DNA of 64,000 bases, taken from assembly GCA_036346255.1 (NCBI GenBank), contig CM070620.1, positions 32,051,609 through 32,115,608 of the forward strand, read 5' to 3'. The notes under the pieces were generated by a model. It was not told the origin of the DNA, searched no databases, and saw only the letters and a list, made by a program, of their open reading frames with translations. The DNA is from Ampelocalamus luodianensis. Lineage: Eukaryota > Streptophyta > Magnoliopsida > Poales > Poaceae. The position numbers and the translations under genes are program-made. Below are positions 47,195 to 58,340 of the stretch, in pieces (position 1 is the first letter of the stretch; each line of letters begins with the position of its first letter).

Positions 47195-48180
47195 GTCTTT
47201 TTTATCTAGTCACTTTGCTAACTCATATATTTCCTAACCCTTATTGCTTGTGTTAGTAGAAGAACTTACTAAAGAAGCAGTAGACCAAGAAAAAGAGCAA
47301 AAGCTACGACCATGGTACAAAGTATGTACTGATTATATTATAAAAATGATCTAACTAGCACTAGGAAATCAATTTGGTCCAAACCAGCGTGTGACTTCGA
47401 CTAGTTTTAGATTCTTTCCATAATCGAAATACTGTGCGGTACACTAAGTGGTCGAAAAATGCTATTAGACTTAGCTTGATGATAAGAAATCATGCAAAAA
47501 TATATGCAAAAAACAATAAGTGGTTTTATTTATATGCATTATCCAAACCGGTCGTGAAGGTTGCTAAGGACCAAAGACATGAGAAAAACCTCGTGAAATG
47601 TATTCATGCTCAAGTCACGACTGGCAACGAAGATCGTAAGAAACTCCTTCTAGTGGATGAACCAAATGCGAGAGAGGAGAGATTTGATTAGGAAGCTTTA
47701 GTGTCCCGACCAGTAGCCAAAACAAGAGTAGAATAGAATGTTGAAATGAAGAAGGTTAGTCTTTGAATTCTAAGCATGTAAGTAACTATATTGAGTTATT
47801 TATGTTATGCTCCTTTACTCGTTTGCTTCTTTGAGAAAAGAGTGAATGGTCGTGCGTGAGAGCCATTGTGGTGATGGTCACAACTAGGACCTCCATGGCT
47901 TTTGACAACTTAAGTCAAGGCCAAAAGAAGTAAAAGAGATTCCTTTTGAAAGGATACCAAAGAGAATGTGTTCTTCTACGACCAGTTAAACAACAATAAT
48001 ATGTGACCAAAGAATAGATAACAAGCATATGAACAATAGCACTCATTAGAAAGTAAAGGAATGATGCATGTTTATTGAATTGAATAAAAGAAAAAGAACA
48101 ACTATACATAAAACTTATGCAATTGATCAATGTTCCAAGAATCAGACAAAACACGCCCATCTGACATAGCTAGTAATACC
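47195..48180. other. Spacer between antisense gene and integrase
   Basis: About 1 kb, AT-biased. The forward ORF 47434-47691 (85 residues) and reverse ORF 47915-48160 have no domain I recognise. It could hold further exons of the antisense gene or the 3' UTRs of the two converging transcripts. Confidence 0.4.
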
Positions 48181-49200
48181 AAATCTGGTCGGGTGACTCC
48201 GACCACAATGTATGGACCTTCCCATTTGGGAGAAAGTTTGTTGCGATTTGTCTAGTTTTGAATTTTTCTGAGAACCAGATCACCTACAGCTAGACAGCGA
48301 GGTATCAGATCACCTTACGATTGTGGTACCTTCTTATGGCTTGTTGGTAAATTGTCGATCGTATCAGAGCTTGGTTTCATTGTTCTTTAAGGAAATTAAT
48401 GTCATTGTTCTTTTTTATTGCTTTCGTTAAAACGATCAATTCGAGCGGAACCAATTTTTAGTTCTGGAGGAAGCATGGCTTCAACACCATAAATCAGAAA
48501 AAATGGCATTTCACCGGTCGCACGACTGGTCATGGTTTGAACGGCCCATAATACAGAAGAAAGTTCTTGAACCCAAGCTCCTGACCGTTTTGTTAACTAG
48601 TCGAATACTCATCTTTTCACTCCTTACATTATTATACCCTTAGTTCGCTCGACTGCTCCGTTACTCTATGGATGAGCAACAGAAGCAAAATGTATCTTGA
48701 TACCTAGATCTTCGTAGGATTTCTGGAAATACCACTTGAGAACTAGGTACCGTTATATGTGATTATACAACTTAGTATACCGAATCGTGTGATTACGTTT
48801 TTTTATGAGAAACCTCTTGGCAGCCTCAATTATTGTTTTAACAACTGGCTCAGCTTCTATCCACTTTATGAACATGTCAATCATGATGAAAAGGAATTCG
48901 AAGCCCCCGGGTGCTCTTAGGAAAGGTCCCAGAATGTCCAGTATCCATGTTGCAAAAGGTCAAGAAAGAAGTATTGTTTACAAAGCTTATGCCGGCTGAT
49001 GTACTTATCGACTATGAAATTGATATTGTACGCATTTCGTCACGAGATCTTTTGTATCATAGAGGGCAGTTAGCCAGTAATATTTTTGCCTAAAGGCTTT
49101 ACCGACCAATGTTCTATACTCCACAGACTCCTCCATGAATGTCGGATAGCAACTTAATACCATCAGTTTGAGATATGCATCTCATCAACACTCCATGAGA
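48181..49200 (-). pseudogene. Tat integrase
   Basis: Reverse-strand integrase in several frames. From right to left: KWIEAEPVVKTI-like sequence near 48840; the HP.SNGAVER catalytic region near 48660; and the highly typical SGAWVQELSSVLWAVQTMTS, ATGEMPFFLIYGVEAMLPPE and IDRFNE at 48580-48410. Then the C-terminal GDLVLRKIQN-like part near 48260. Stops and indels throughout. The family assignment to Tat rests on the 'ELSSVLWA' and 'FLIYGVEAMLP' block. Confidence 0.85.
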
Positions 49201-50140
49201 TCCCTGTTTATAAAAGGGTACTTTCGATCAAAGTGTATGATTTGGCTTTTTGAGCTATACAATCAGCCTCTACATCAACTTCAAGAATAATGCTATGCTG
49301 AAGATAATTGTAGATCGACGTCATCCAATTGCTACTAGGGTTGATTTGCATGACCTCCAGAGGAGCATCTAAGTCCTCAGAAGGCTCTACCACTGAGGGT
49401 GAATCGAGTTACTCGAGGAAAACTCTGAGTAGGATGGGTGGCCTTGTGGAGGCCTGGTTTGCCATAATTTTTCCTTCTAGGAATATGTTGGATCTAAAAA
49501 CCGAAGAAGTGCTTTTCAAGTTTCCATACTTCTTGGTACTTGAGCATTGATACTCTTTTCCGACTTGATTCGTTACTAGTTGAGAATCGTCTTTCACTAA
49601 TGTCTGTGAATCCAGAGCACTCTGTTTGCTCGAGTCTGATAGTAAACCTTTGTATTCTACCACATTGTTTGTAGAAGGAAAGTTTAAGCTGAATGGTGTA
49701 TTTGATTTGTTCTCTGTAGGGGATATGAAGACAACTCTAGCCCCAGCCCTTGAGCATTAAGGCTGTCAAAGTACATTGTCCACTCATCGTGGTGTTCATA
49801 CTCAAGCCCTTGGGTGGGTTCGGGTTTGTCCATTCGATAATGAATTACGCTAAAGCACAGGACTTGATTGTTGTTCGTGAGATAAAATGGAGTCGAACAC
49901 CCCAAGCTCGACCCTTATTTTGCAATTCATCCTGATGATTCCCTGTTTCCGAGAACTTGACCAAGAGGATATCCGGTTGGTACAACCACTCTGTGGTCCT
50001 GAAAGTAATACCTTAGTTTTCTTGAAGCCATAAGGAGACCATAGAGCAACTTTTATACCTATGGATATCATTCTTTTGGTCTATGCAAGACTTAACTTAT
50101 GTAATATCTTGGTCGTTGGATGTTGTCACGCTCAATGATC
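49201..50140 (-). pseudogene. Tat RNase H region
   Basis: Reverse-strand RNase H with the start EWTMYFDSLNAQG (about 49790), whose Asp is retained, and later MVEYKGLLSDSS (carrying the catalytic Glu) and VKDDSQLVTNQVGKEYQCSS (49600-49663, catalytic Asp within KDDSQ). The linker into integrase (DLDAPLEVMQINPSSNWMTS) follows at 49330-49390. Several frames. Confidence 0.82.
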
Positions 50141-51120
50141 GATTACAACCTGATAGCTTGTGGCGTTGCTGCCACGTATATCAGCAATGTTTCTCCTAAT
50201 CTTGGAGATAATAAGATCGGGGCACTCATAAGGTACTTCTTGAGCTCCTCAAATGCATCATTTGCCTCTTTAGTCCAATCAAAACTTTCATGTTTCCGAA
50301 GAAGTTTGAAGAAAAGTAATCCATTTTCCCTTAACCGTGCTATGAAATGACTAAGCGCTGCCATACAGCTGGTTAGCTTTTGGACCTCTTTCTTTGTGGT
50401 CGGAGGGCGCATCTGGTCAATGGCTGATATCTTTACTGGATTTGCTTCAATTCCTCTAGCCGAAACTAGGAACCCAAGAAGCTTTCCAGAGAAGCTCCGA
50501 ACACACACTTTTTCAGATTTAAGTTAAGGTTATGTCTTCTTAAGTTATTGAAAGTCTTGTGTAGGTCGATAATATGATCACCAACATTGATGTTCTTTAC
50601 GACCAAGTCATCAACGTAGGCTTTCAAATTTCGACCTATCTGAGGATTAAAGGTTTTTTGCATTAGTCTCTGAAAAGTCGCGCTAGCATTTGTGAGACCA
50701 AAGGGCATCTTAACATAGCAATAATTGTCGTAGGGTGTGATGAAGGAAATTTCTCTTCATCATCTTTACTCATATTGAACTGATGGTACCCTGAATATGC
50801 ATCCAAAAAACTTAACAACTCGCACCCGAAAGTGGAATCTATAAGTTGATCAATGCGTGGAAGGGGAAGTCATCATTTGGACAAGCTTTATTAAGATATG
50901 TGAAATCGATACATATTCGCTATTTCCCATTACTTTTCCTAACCATTACAGTATTGGTGAGCCACTCGGGGTAGTCGATTTCACGAATGAACCTAGCCTT
51001 GAGGAGCTTGTCAATGTTCGACTGTATTGCCTCCTTTCGATCAGGTGAAAAACATCTTAGCTTACATTCGACCGGTTTCTTGTGCAGCTAGAGAACTAGC
51101 TTGTGCTCGATCACCTCCAC
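50141..51120 (-). pseudogene. Tat reverse transcriptase
   Basis: RT palm on the reverse strand: MPFGLTNASATFQRLMQKTF and the active site AYVDDLVVKN (YVDD intact) at 50466-50708. The thumb/connection at 50143-50508 reads GKLLGFLVSARGIEANPVKI, DQMRPPTTKKEVQKL, LSHFIARLRENGLLFFKLLR. Upstream motifs near 50830-51060 include the INQLVDSTFG-type and FI..VDYP.WL-type sequence, broken by stops. RT copies genomic RNA into cDNA in the cytoplasmic particle; not functional here. Confidence 0.88.
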
Positions 51121-51370
51121 AGGGACTCTAGGCATGTCGGATGCACGGCGGTGAATACACCTATGTTTGCTCGGAGGAAAGAGATGGCGACTCTTCCTAT
51201 TTTAGATCGAGTCACATACGACCAGTACCTATTGGGTAGAGACATTAGCATTTCCTAATGTGGGCGGTGCTTTGATGCTTTCGGAAGCGCTTTTATCGGC
51301 GGAACCTCTTTGTGCAGTCGGATGGTTTTGGGGCCATCTTCGATCTTGAGTGCTTGACCTGCGTTGAAGG

Positions 51371-51960
51371 TCAATTAATTTCCCTGGCCGAAAGCTCATC
51401 GACCAGTTCTAAGGATTTTCGATTGCATGCATATGCCATCTTTCTATCCCCTCGAACCATAATAACCCCTTTTGGTCCTAGTATTTTTAGACTCTGATAG
51501 CCATAATGCGTAGCTCTCAGGAATTTCGTTAATGCTGGACGACCAAGGATTTCATTGTATGCGGTTTCGAAATCCACCACATCAAATAGAATTTTTTCCA
51601 TTCGAAAGTTGTCGGGTCTTTCGAATGTAACTGGTAGGGACAGTTGCCCTATTGGTTTTGCAGTAGAACCCGGAACTATGCCACCGGAACTATGCCATGG
51701 AAGGCATATTTCACAGGTTTTACTTTTGATCTGGGGATTTGCATTTCTTCTAATGCTCCCGTAAACAAAATGTTTAAAGAACTACCTCCATATATCAAAA
51801 CTCGATTAACTTTATAATTATTAATAGTAGGTTCAACGACAATAGGAAACCTATCTGGCCGAGTTGACGGGATGGAGCAGTCTTCTTTGCTGAAGGAGAT
51901 CACGGTCTCCGACTACCTGGATGGCTTGATAGTGATCGGAGCTTCGGCGAGGTTGACTTC
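51371..51960 (-). pseudogene. Tat protease region, catalytic Asp changed
   Basis: Reverse-strand retropepsin of Tat type: ISFSKEDCSIP, RFPIVVEPTINNYKVNRVLI, then YGGSSLNILFTGALEEMQIP, KYAFHGIVP (51676-51903), and LGRPALTKFLRATHYGYQSLKILGPKGVI (in two frames) at 51371-51601. In relatives the second block starts DGGSSLNILF; here the catalytic Asp codon reads Tyr. The order and motifs are diagnostic. Confidence 0.83.
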
Positions 51961-52019
51961 CCGCTCCACGGCCTTTAGATGATGTCTTGATTCATACGAG
52001 GAGGACCCGCCGAAGATCA

Positions 52020-53060
52020 TGTCCACCGTGTGCTGAGGCTCCTAGTACTCCATTTCTTCATCGCCATCTTTGTCCTTCTTGGAGCTTGGTTCTCCAATTT
52101 CTGTCATAGAGGGAAAGGGACCTTTCCTTGAGTAGTAATCCTCCAGCTTCTTTTGCCAGGCTCGACAGGTACGCAGATCATGCCCTACCGCCTGGTGTAG
52201 TGGACACCACTTCTTATTCTTCTTGTAGTTGTCGCTCGGAGCCTTTGCCTTATTCCAATCGGTAGTATTTCTTGCCCTTGGTAAATTTTTCGAGAACAGC
52301 AAGGACTTCCTTGTTATCGGGCTTGCGATTCTTCTAATTCTTGAGAGCCTTCTTATACTTCTTTTCTGGCTTATCCAAGCTAGGTTGAGGGATTTTGTCT
52401 TTTCGATCAATAGCTTCGCACCATTCAACCGCTTCGCTAGCGGCTGCATATTTGTCAGCCATGTCGAAAAGCTCGACGGTCGTTCGTGAAGGGTTTATTG
52501 CGATATCCTCCATAAATCGCCGATTCCTCAACCCTACCTTAAAAGCTTGAATGACTGAAGACTCTACGACCTCCGGTATAGAATTACGAACCTAACTAAA
52601 TCTTTTGATATACTACCGAAGAGTTTCATTAGATTTTGCGAATTCGATGAAGGTCGGCCTCCTTTCCAAAGCGGTCATACGTACCCTGAAAATTTGCGAT
52701 CAGGAGGTTACTGAGCTGCTCCCAAGTGTAGATCGATCCGACCGATAGGTTGAGCAACCACGACTAGGCAGACCCTTCAAGTACCGTGGACAGATAGTTG
52801 ACCTTCACGTTATTGTCATCACTAGCAGCTCTGATGACGGTGGTATAGATTTGGAGAAACTCTAATGGGTTTTGAGTCCCGTTGAACTTCTCCACGTTTG
52901 CTAGTCGGAACCTATCCGGCCAGCGTACAGCTTGGGGCCCTGCTAAGAAGGCTCGACAACCTGTAATTGAGTCATGGTGCCTTCTTTGAAAAGGTGCTGG
53001 ATTATAATCGGTCGCGGACTGGTTTCTCAAGTTGTTATATCGAGGATCTGGTGTCCTGAG
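52020..53060 (-). pseudogene. Tat gag, capsid and nucleocapsid part
   Basis: Reverse strand. The capsid core at 52764-53030 contains RWPDRFRLANVEKFNGTQNP and EFLQIYTTVIRAA, a gag signature of Tat elements. At 52334-52531 RRFMEDIAINPSRTTVELFD and ADKYAAASEAVEW; at 52042-52449 the zinc-knuckle-like CPLHQAVGHDLRTCRAW and the end DKDGDEEMEY. Separate frames are joined by indels and stops. Confidence 0.85.
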
Positions 53061-54390
53061 CTGGTCGTAGACATTAATGTGATGCCTTCGACCGGCTGCC
53101 TAGTTCAGGTGATGTCGAAGATCACTTGGAACAAGCAATTACTCTTCATGACGACAGGGATGAGTGGCCGCATGAAAGAGCCATCTTCCCTCGTGACTCC
53201 CTGGTCGGAATCTTCAAGGAGGACTTTGTATCGATCGGTCTCCAGCCCGGCCATGTTGTTCCCTGTTGAGGGAGGAACGTTGGGATGAAGTCAAGGTTTG
53301 ACTTTGAGAGGTCTGCTGTTCCTGGTACATTTCTGTACACTGTATGGTTTGCTGGAGAATCTTCGATACCCTTCCCACAAGTTGAGCATATCCCAAAGTT
53401 TTTGCTATAGCAGGATCCAGATTATTTAGAATGTCACGAACTTGTTGCAGGTTTTGAATAGTTACTGAAGGTCTTGGAGTACTTCTGGTAGCAGATGGTG
53501 TTTGATGACTCGAAGACCCTCCATCTTGCCCTGTTCAACCCCTTACATGCAATGGGGGCAGAAGCAGGTGAATTAACTGATGGATGTCCACCAGCTCTAA
53601 TACCTCTGACATTTGGTGCTTGAGTGCCCGTACCATTTCCATCAGTACGTGGTGGCAAGCAATGGAGGATCGTGCATGGCGTCTTGATCAGTATCTCCAA
53701 TTGCATTGACCTCATGCCTCCAACAACAATCTTTCGACAAGCTTCCATCGTAACTAAGGGAGAGTCTTCCCGTGCTTCGACAAGCAGCCTCCATGATGAT
53801 GAGCGGTCGAAAATTATCACCTCTGATAGGCTTTGTGGTGGATTCGGCCTGATCCAACGAACTGTCGATTGTCTGCTGAGTTTTATCATTCCCACTTAAC
53901 CTACGACCGGTGGCAGCTTCATTGACACCCTTACCAAATGTCGGTTGGACCCCAGAATATGTAGGAGCTATTGGTGAATACTGGTCACCCATGATCGTAT
54001 CAAGAGTACATTGACCCTCGAGCTGCGGTGCTGAGCTTTTATCACCCTTTTCACCAGTCGAAAGGATTAGGCTTGCAGAGGCCTTTGGACGTTCTGAACT
54101 GGTCAGAATGGTTGGTTCCTCTGGGGACACTACTAGTGGCGTGTCTTCTTCCATCCTGTCGATCTCGCTAGTTTCAGCGAGCAGAGAGCCAGTGGTGGAA
54201 GAGGATGACGATGACATTGCGTCATGTTCCATGGCACGAATGCATGCATCCATGTCCATGTCGAGTAGTCCGCCAAGTCGAACCGATTCTCCTCATCCCA
54301 AGTCCTGTCATGTTCGCATGAGCAATGATGGAGCAAGGGAAGCGAATGAGGATTGCTTGAACAAAGAAAACTCCAAGAACTCGACACCTT
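53061..54390 (-). pseudogene. Tat gag N-terminal region
   Basis: Reverse ORFs 53642-54259 (205 residues, starting MDMDACIRAMEHDAMSSSSS) and 53434-53895 cover the less conserved, Ser/Thr-rich start of gag, before the capsid core. Position after the PBS supports gag; I recognise no catalytic motif. Confidence 0.6.
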
Positions 54391-54411
54391 CTCCCCATGG
54401 ACGGCGCTAGG
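54391..54411 (-). other. Tat primer binding site region
   Basis: Reverse strand TAGCGCCGTCCATGGGGA next to the LTR end. It resembles the GCGCCGTC...GGGGA primer sites of Tat-type elements, which do not use initiator Met tRNA. The exact tRNA is not determined. Confidence 0.65.
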
Positions 54412-55074
54412 TATCGGCGATCAGTCGCCGGTCTTACAAAATAAATAGAGGAAAATGGCAAAGAGTTCTTGGGAGAGAATGAAACTGCTTTTTATTGATA
54501 TGAACCAGTTATCTGAGGATGCCCTTGACAAGGCGATGGATTAGCCCTAGTTACACTTGGTGTACTAATCGCTATGCTAAAGCTTGGATGAAATCAATCG
54601 TCATTGATCTTACGAATTGGATTGCAATCTATCTCCTTGCCTTATGCCATTTGTGTTCTTCTTTAAATAGTTGACAAAGTGGTGGCAGTTACTCCTTGAA
54701 GAGGCGTCTGTTGGAAGCGTCACGACTGGCCGGAGGAGGACGACAGTTGACAATTGGTAGATAAAACCATATGGTGGTTAGTGTCGGTGACTTAAAGCTA
54801 TGGGCGTCGTGTGGTTTGGAGCGAAGAAGGCACATGTTCCATTCTTCGCATGGAAAGAATATGGTTGGAGCGGGTCCAAGTGCGGTTCATTATTTTTACG
54901 GCGATTATCCAGTCGGGATTAGATCTGGACCTCTCAGGCAGGTATCCATAATGTAACCTCTGGAATATTTACGACCAAGGAGGTTGTTAGTCTTAGGGGT
55001 TACGACTATGAAGACATACAGTCTTTTATCTATGTATTAAAATAAAGTAATATTTAGAGATTTAATCATTGTCA
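54412..55074 (-). repeat. Tat 5' LTR
   Basis: 663 bp, partner of 28864-29130 plus 43463-43914 (about 714 bp without the extra target copy). Element-orientation start TGACAATGATT at 55074. More diverged from its partner than the LTRs of the inner element are from each other, so the Tat insertion is older. Confidence 0.85.
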
Positions 55075-55290
55075 CAACCAAACACCTAAATCTTTTATAA
55101 TTTGAGGTGATGCGTGATTCTACCTGATTCTACCATGATTCTACTGCGATTCTACCCGATTCTACGACTAGGAGCACGATTCTACTATGATTCTACTAGG
55201 TGCGACTTTAGGTGCGATTTAGATCGTATTGGTATTGTAGGATCATAGAATCGTACAATTCTATGACTAGAGTTACAATTTTAACAACCT
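55075..55290. mobile_element. Right arm of the split inverted-repeat element
   Basis: Counterpart of 28480-28863 (see there); ends 'ttttaacaacct'. Contains six or more copies of 'gattctac' at 55118-55200 in direct orientation. Confidence 0.5.
55118..55200. repeat. Short tandem 'gattctac' repeats
   Basis: At least six copies of gattctac with 1-10 base spacers, probably an expansion of the subterminal motif of the surrounding inverted-repeat element. Confidence 0.7.
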
Positions 55291-55467
55291 TGGTTCATGC
55301 AAGGTAGGCGTGAACGATGGTTGTCGATGGCTTGACGATTTAGGTTTTAGGCGGCAGCATTCTGCATTCTAGACAAGGTGAGGAAGGACATGTGTGGCTT
55401 GGGAGCTTGTGTGCACTAGATAGAAGACATTATTACTAGCGAGCAGCCGGGGCCCTTATGTGCACAA
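55291..55467. other. Intergenic stretch before the MULE
   Basis: No feature recognised. Confidence 0.4.
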
Positions 55468-55476
55468 TTGCCAAAA

Positions 55477-57575
55477 GGGAATTTTTTTTTGTTCTTGCCA
55501 TTCTTATTATGCGCCAATCCTGGTTGTGCCATTGAAAGATTGTGCCTTTTGTTTTTGCCACCAAAAGTCTGTGTTACATCTTGCTTTTGCCACTACCGTC
55601 ATACTTCGTCAGTTAGCTGACACTGTTGTGATGTTTGAATCTCATTTTTTGTCATATTTTATTAGAAAGACCAAAATGCCCCTATTAAGACATGGGCCCT
55701 ATCTACCAATTCTTCCTCTGTTTTACTCTTTCTCACCATCTCTCTCACCGTGGTCGTCAAACCTGTGTTGGTCAGCTAAGCACATGTGCAGCTGCCCATG
55801 TGATGCATGCGCGATGAGGATGCAACAACGACCAATTGGCGATGCGCACAACCAGCAATGGAGGCTAGACGGGCGGCTACAACCACGGCGGTGCAAGCGA
55901 CACACGACAATAAGCGCGGGGGCGTCTTTGCGGTGATGCGTCGCTGGCGGCGGTGGCCTAGTATGCCTCATCCGTCAAGGCGGCGATGGCGGCGTCCACG
56001 AGCTATTCGGCCGCTACGCTCTTGGCGGCGGGCACCACGATCGGCGTCATAAAGAACCTAGATAGGTTTGGAGAGAGAAATGTTATGGAAAACATATTCA
56101 AATTGCGGATTATTGGGGATGAGTGAGTGAATTGGTTCTTTGAATCTTGAGATCGATGAGTGTATGCATCTTGAGGTGGGAGTCGGGCGGGCTGTTCCGT
56201 GCCCGCCGAGGCCGGCCACGTGTACGGCTAAGCCGCGGCCCGAGCACGCCACGTGGTGGGTGGTGCACGGCACGGATGTCGGGCGGCTAGACTGGAAAGA
56301 TGGCACGGCGGGCGGCAGCCGCGGCGATGTGGCGTCGCGTGCTGAGCGGCCCGGCGCGGCTAGCACACCGGCATGCACGCGCGGCGTTGGCGACCGCCTC
56401 GCCTCCGCCGCCCACCGCTCCGCCTTGCACATCCAACATACATGAGCAAAAGCATCACAAATCTGTGGGGGCGAGCGGACTCGGACCGGGGACCATGGCG
56501 CGAGAGGAGGCACGGCCGGGTGGGCAGTCTTTGGAGGAGCGAGCCGGCCCAGGAGAGGCGCCGGGCAGAGCACGAGCTAGGCGGCGCAAGAGCTGCTGCG
56601 ACGCACACACCGCACAGGCGAACCACTAGGGCGCAGCGGGAGGCGGGAGGCATGGACACATCTTTGCGGTGGGCGGGCCGTGGAGGCGAGGTGGCGCTAG
56701 GGACAAAACTCCCCATGGGCATAGCCGGTGGAGAGGAAATCAACCAAGGAAAATGAAGGAAAGAGAATGGGAATGGAAAGGAAATAAAGCAAAGGAAGAA
56801 GAGGACCTAGGTGAGTTTGGCCGTCGGGAGATAAGGAAGAGAGAGAAGAAAAGAGATCAGTGGAGGTTAAGTAAACAAAGAAAGGGATTAGGAAAAATGG
56901 TTAGGTGGGAGAATTAGAAGATTATGTGTAGAAAGATTAGGAAATCAAGTAAAGAGTAAAAGGGGTAACTTCTAGTAAAATATCAAGAAAAATTCACCTT
57001 TTTCCCGAAATATTTACGTGCCCATGTTTTTATGCAATTAATTCAATTTTAACTAGGTTTTTAATAAGGCATGCACGAGAGTAATGAAGATGGTGGTCGT
57101 CGTCGCCGTCGCCATCGCCGCCTCCACCGTCTATAGTTACTTAGGGCTGGGCTTGGGCTGGCACGACACGACCCTGGCACGACGCGCTTTGGGCCATGCT
57201 TGGGCCTAGTCGGAGGCGAGGTGGGATGGCACGACACGGTGGGTGGCCCAGGCGGCGCGCGACACGATGCGGCTGAATCTGGCGGGCCGGGCTGGCGGCG
57301 CGGCCCAATGCCCAGCTCTACATGCATGAATGGTTTGTTATTGTGGATGACCGGAGAGAGAGAGAATGTAGAGTGGAAAGCTCCAAGGAAGAAGAAGGGG
57401 GTATAATGGTCTTTTGCCTTATATGTTGGTTTGGTCATGAACCATGACCGATGGAAATGGCAAATCAAAATGAGATGTAACACAAACTTTTGATGGCAAA
57501 AATGAAAAGCATGATTTTTTTGATGGCACAACCAAGGTAGCACATATTAAGAGTGACAAGAACAAAAAAATTTCC
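55477..57575. mobile_element. Mutator-like element with GC-rich interior (Pack-MULE candidate)
   Basis: 2099 bp, flanked by a perfect 9 bp direct repeat TTGCCAAAA (55468-55476 and 57576-57584). Terminal inverted repeats are about 200 bp: left starts GGGAATTTTTTTTTGTTCTT, right (reverse-complemented) GGAAATTTTTTTGTTCTTGT. Both continue with 'ggttgtgcca', 'gtgttacatct' and 'ccattataccc'-type matches. Between about 55740 and 57330 base composition turns strongly GC-rich, with long ORFs on both strands (for example 56058-56573 reverse, 56373-56756 forward, 57061-57543 reverse) but no transposase motif. This is the layout of Pack-MULEs, which carry copied gene fragments; I recognise no parent gene. 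Confidence 0.88.
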
Positions 57576-57584
57576 TTGCCAAAA

Positions 57585-58340
57585 ACATGAAGAGCAAAAA
57601 CCACATCTTGAAAATGACAAACTCTTTTCACTGGTGATGACTTACATGAATTGGGTTAGGGTAGGTTTTGGGGTTTACAAAGCCCTCCAAGCTCTAGGTA
57701 TGTATGTAGGTTCAGTGGGCGACGGGCGGTCAACAACAAAAACAAGGAGTGAGCGGAGTTTAGGTTTTAGAGTTGGTGGGCCCAGGATGGGTTGAGTTGG
57801 GGGAGGCAGTAGAGTGGCAGCAACAAGGGCACCACAGGCAGCATGGTTTGCCGAGGGTGGAAGCGACGACGAAGAAGATGAACTAGGAGAGGCAAGAGTC
57901 GACTCGGTTTGGTTGGCCCCATCGTGCTCTCAATTACATGAGCACTCTATGACAAACTATATAAATATCCTTGTACTTATACAACATAGTAATCTAGTGC
58001 CTTTTTAAAATCCTTTTTTTGCGAGTGGCAAGCGAGCAGCGCCGACAGCCAAGCAAGGGACGAGCCACCGGCGCACGGGTGAGCCCGAGCTGAGCCGCCA
58101 GGAGGCGAGTCGCCGGAGGGAGAGAGGGAAAGCCCCATGCGCAAACCTAGTCGATCTGGCCGAGGGAGGTCAATGGAGAGGTTGTCGGGAGAGTGTCTTG
58201 TGCGACCGTGGTGTCACAACCGGCGGCGACGGGGTTGGGGAGGAGGCTTCGGGCGGCGGCATCAAGGTCGGGGCGAGGAGCGGGCAAGAGTAAGGCGCTG
58301 GGACTAACGAGTATAGGCGCAAACCTAGCAAGGCTCTTAC
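57585..58340. other. Unassigned sequence between MULE and CACTA end
   Basis: First 400 bases ordinary, then GC-rich (58020-58300). No domain recognised in the ORFs. The GC-rich part abuts the subterminal repeats and might be interior CACTA sequence. Confidence 0.35.

Larger units (their letters stand above)
28864..55074 (-). mobile_element. Tat-lineage Ty3/gypsy retrotransposon with antisense gene
   Basis: Reverse-strand element of about 11.9 kb once the 14.3 kb insertion at 29131-43462 is removed. Reading from right to left: 5' LTR 54412-55074, PBS, gag (54.3-52.0 kb), protease, RT, RNase H, integrase (to about 48.2 kb), spacer, antisense gene (forward, 44.3-47.2 kb), PPT, and 3' LTR (43914-43463 plus 29130-28864). 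Gag and pol sequence and gene order match the Tat/RIRE2 type of plant gypsy elements. All reading frames are broken. 'cacaa' near both outer ends may be a decayed target duplication. Confidence 0.82.

Noticed and set aside
56058..56756. GC-rich ORFs in the MULE as intact host genes
   Set aside because: Overlapping open frames on both strands without recognisable domains; at most captured fragments.
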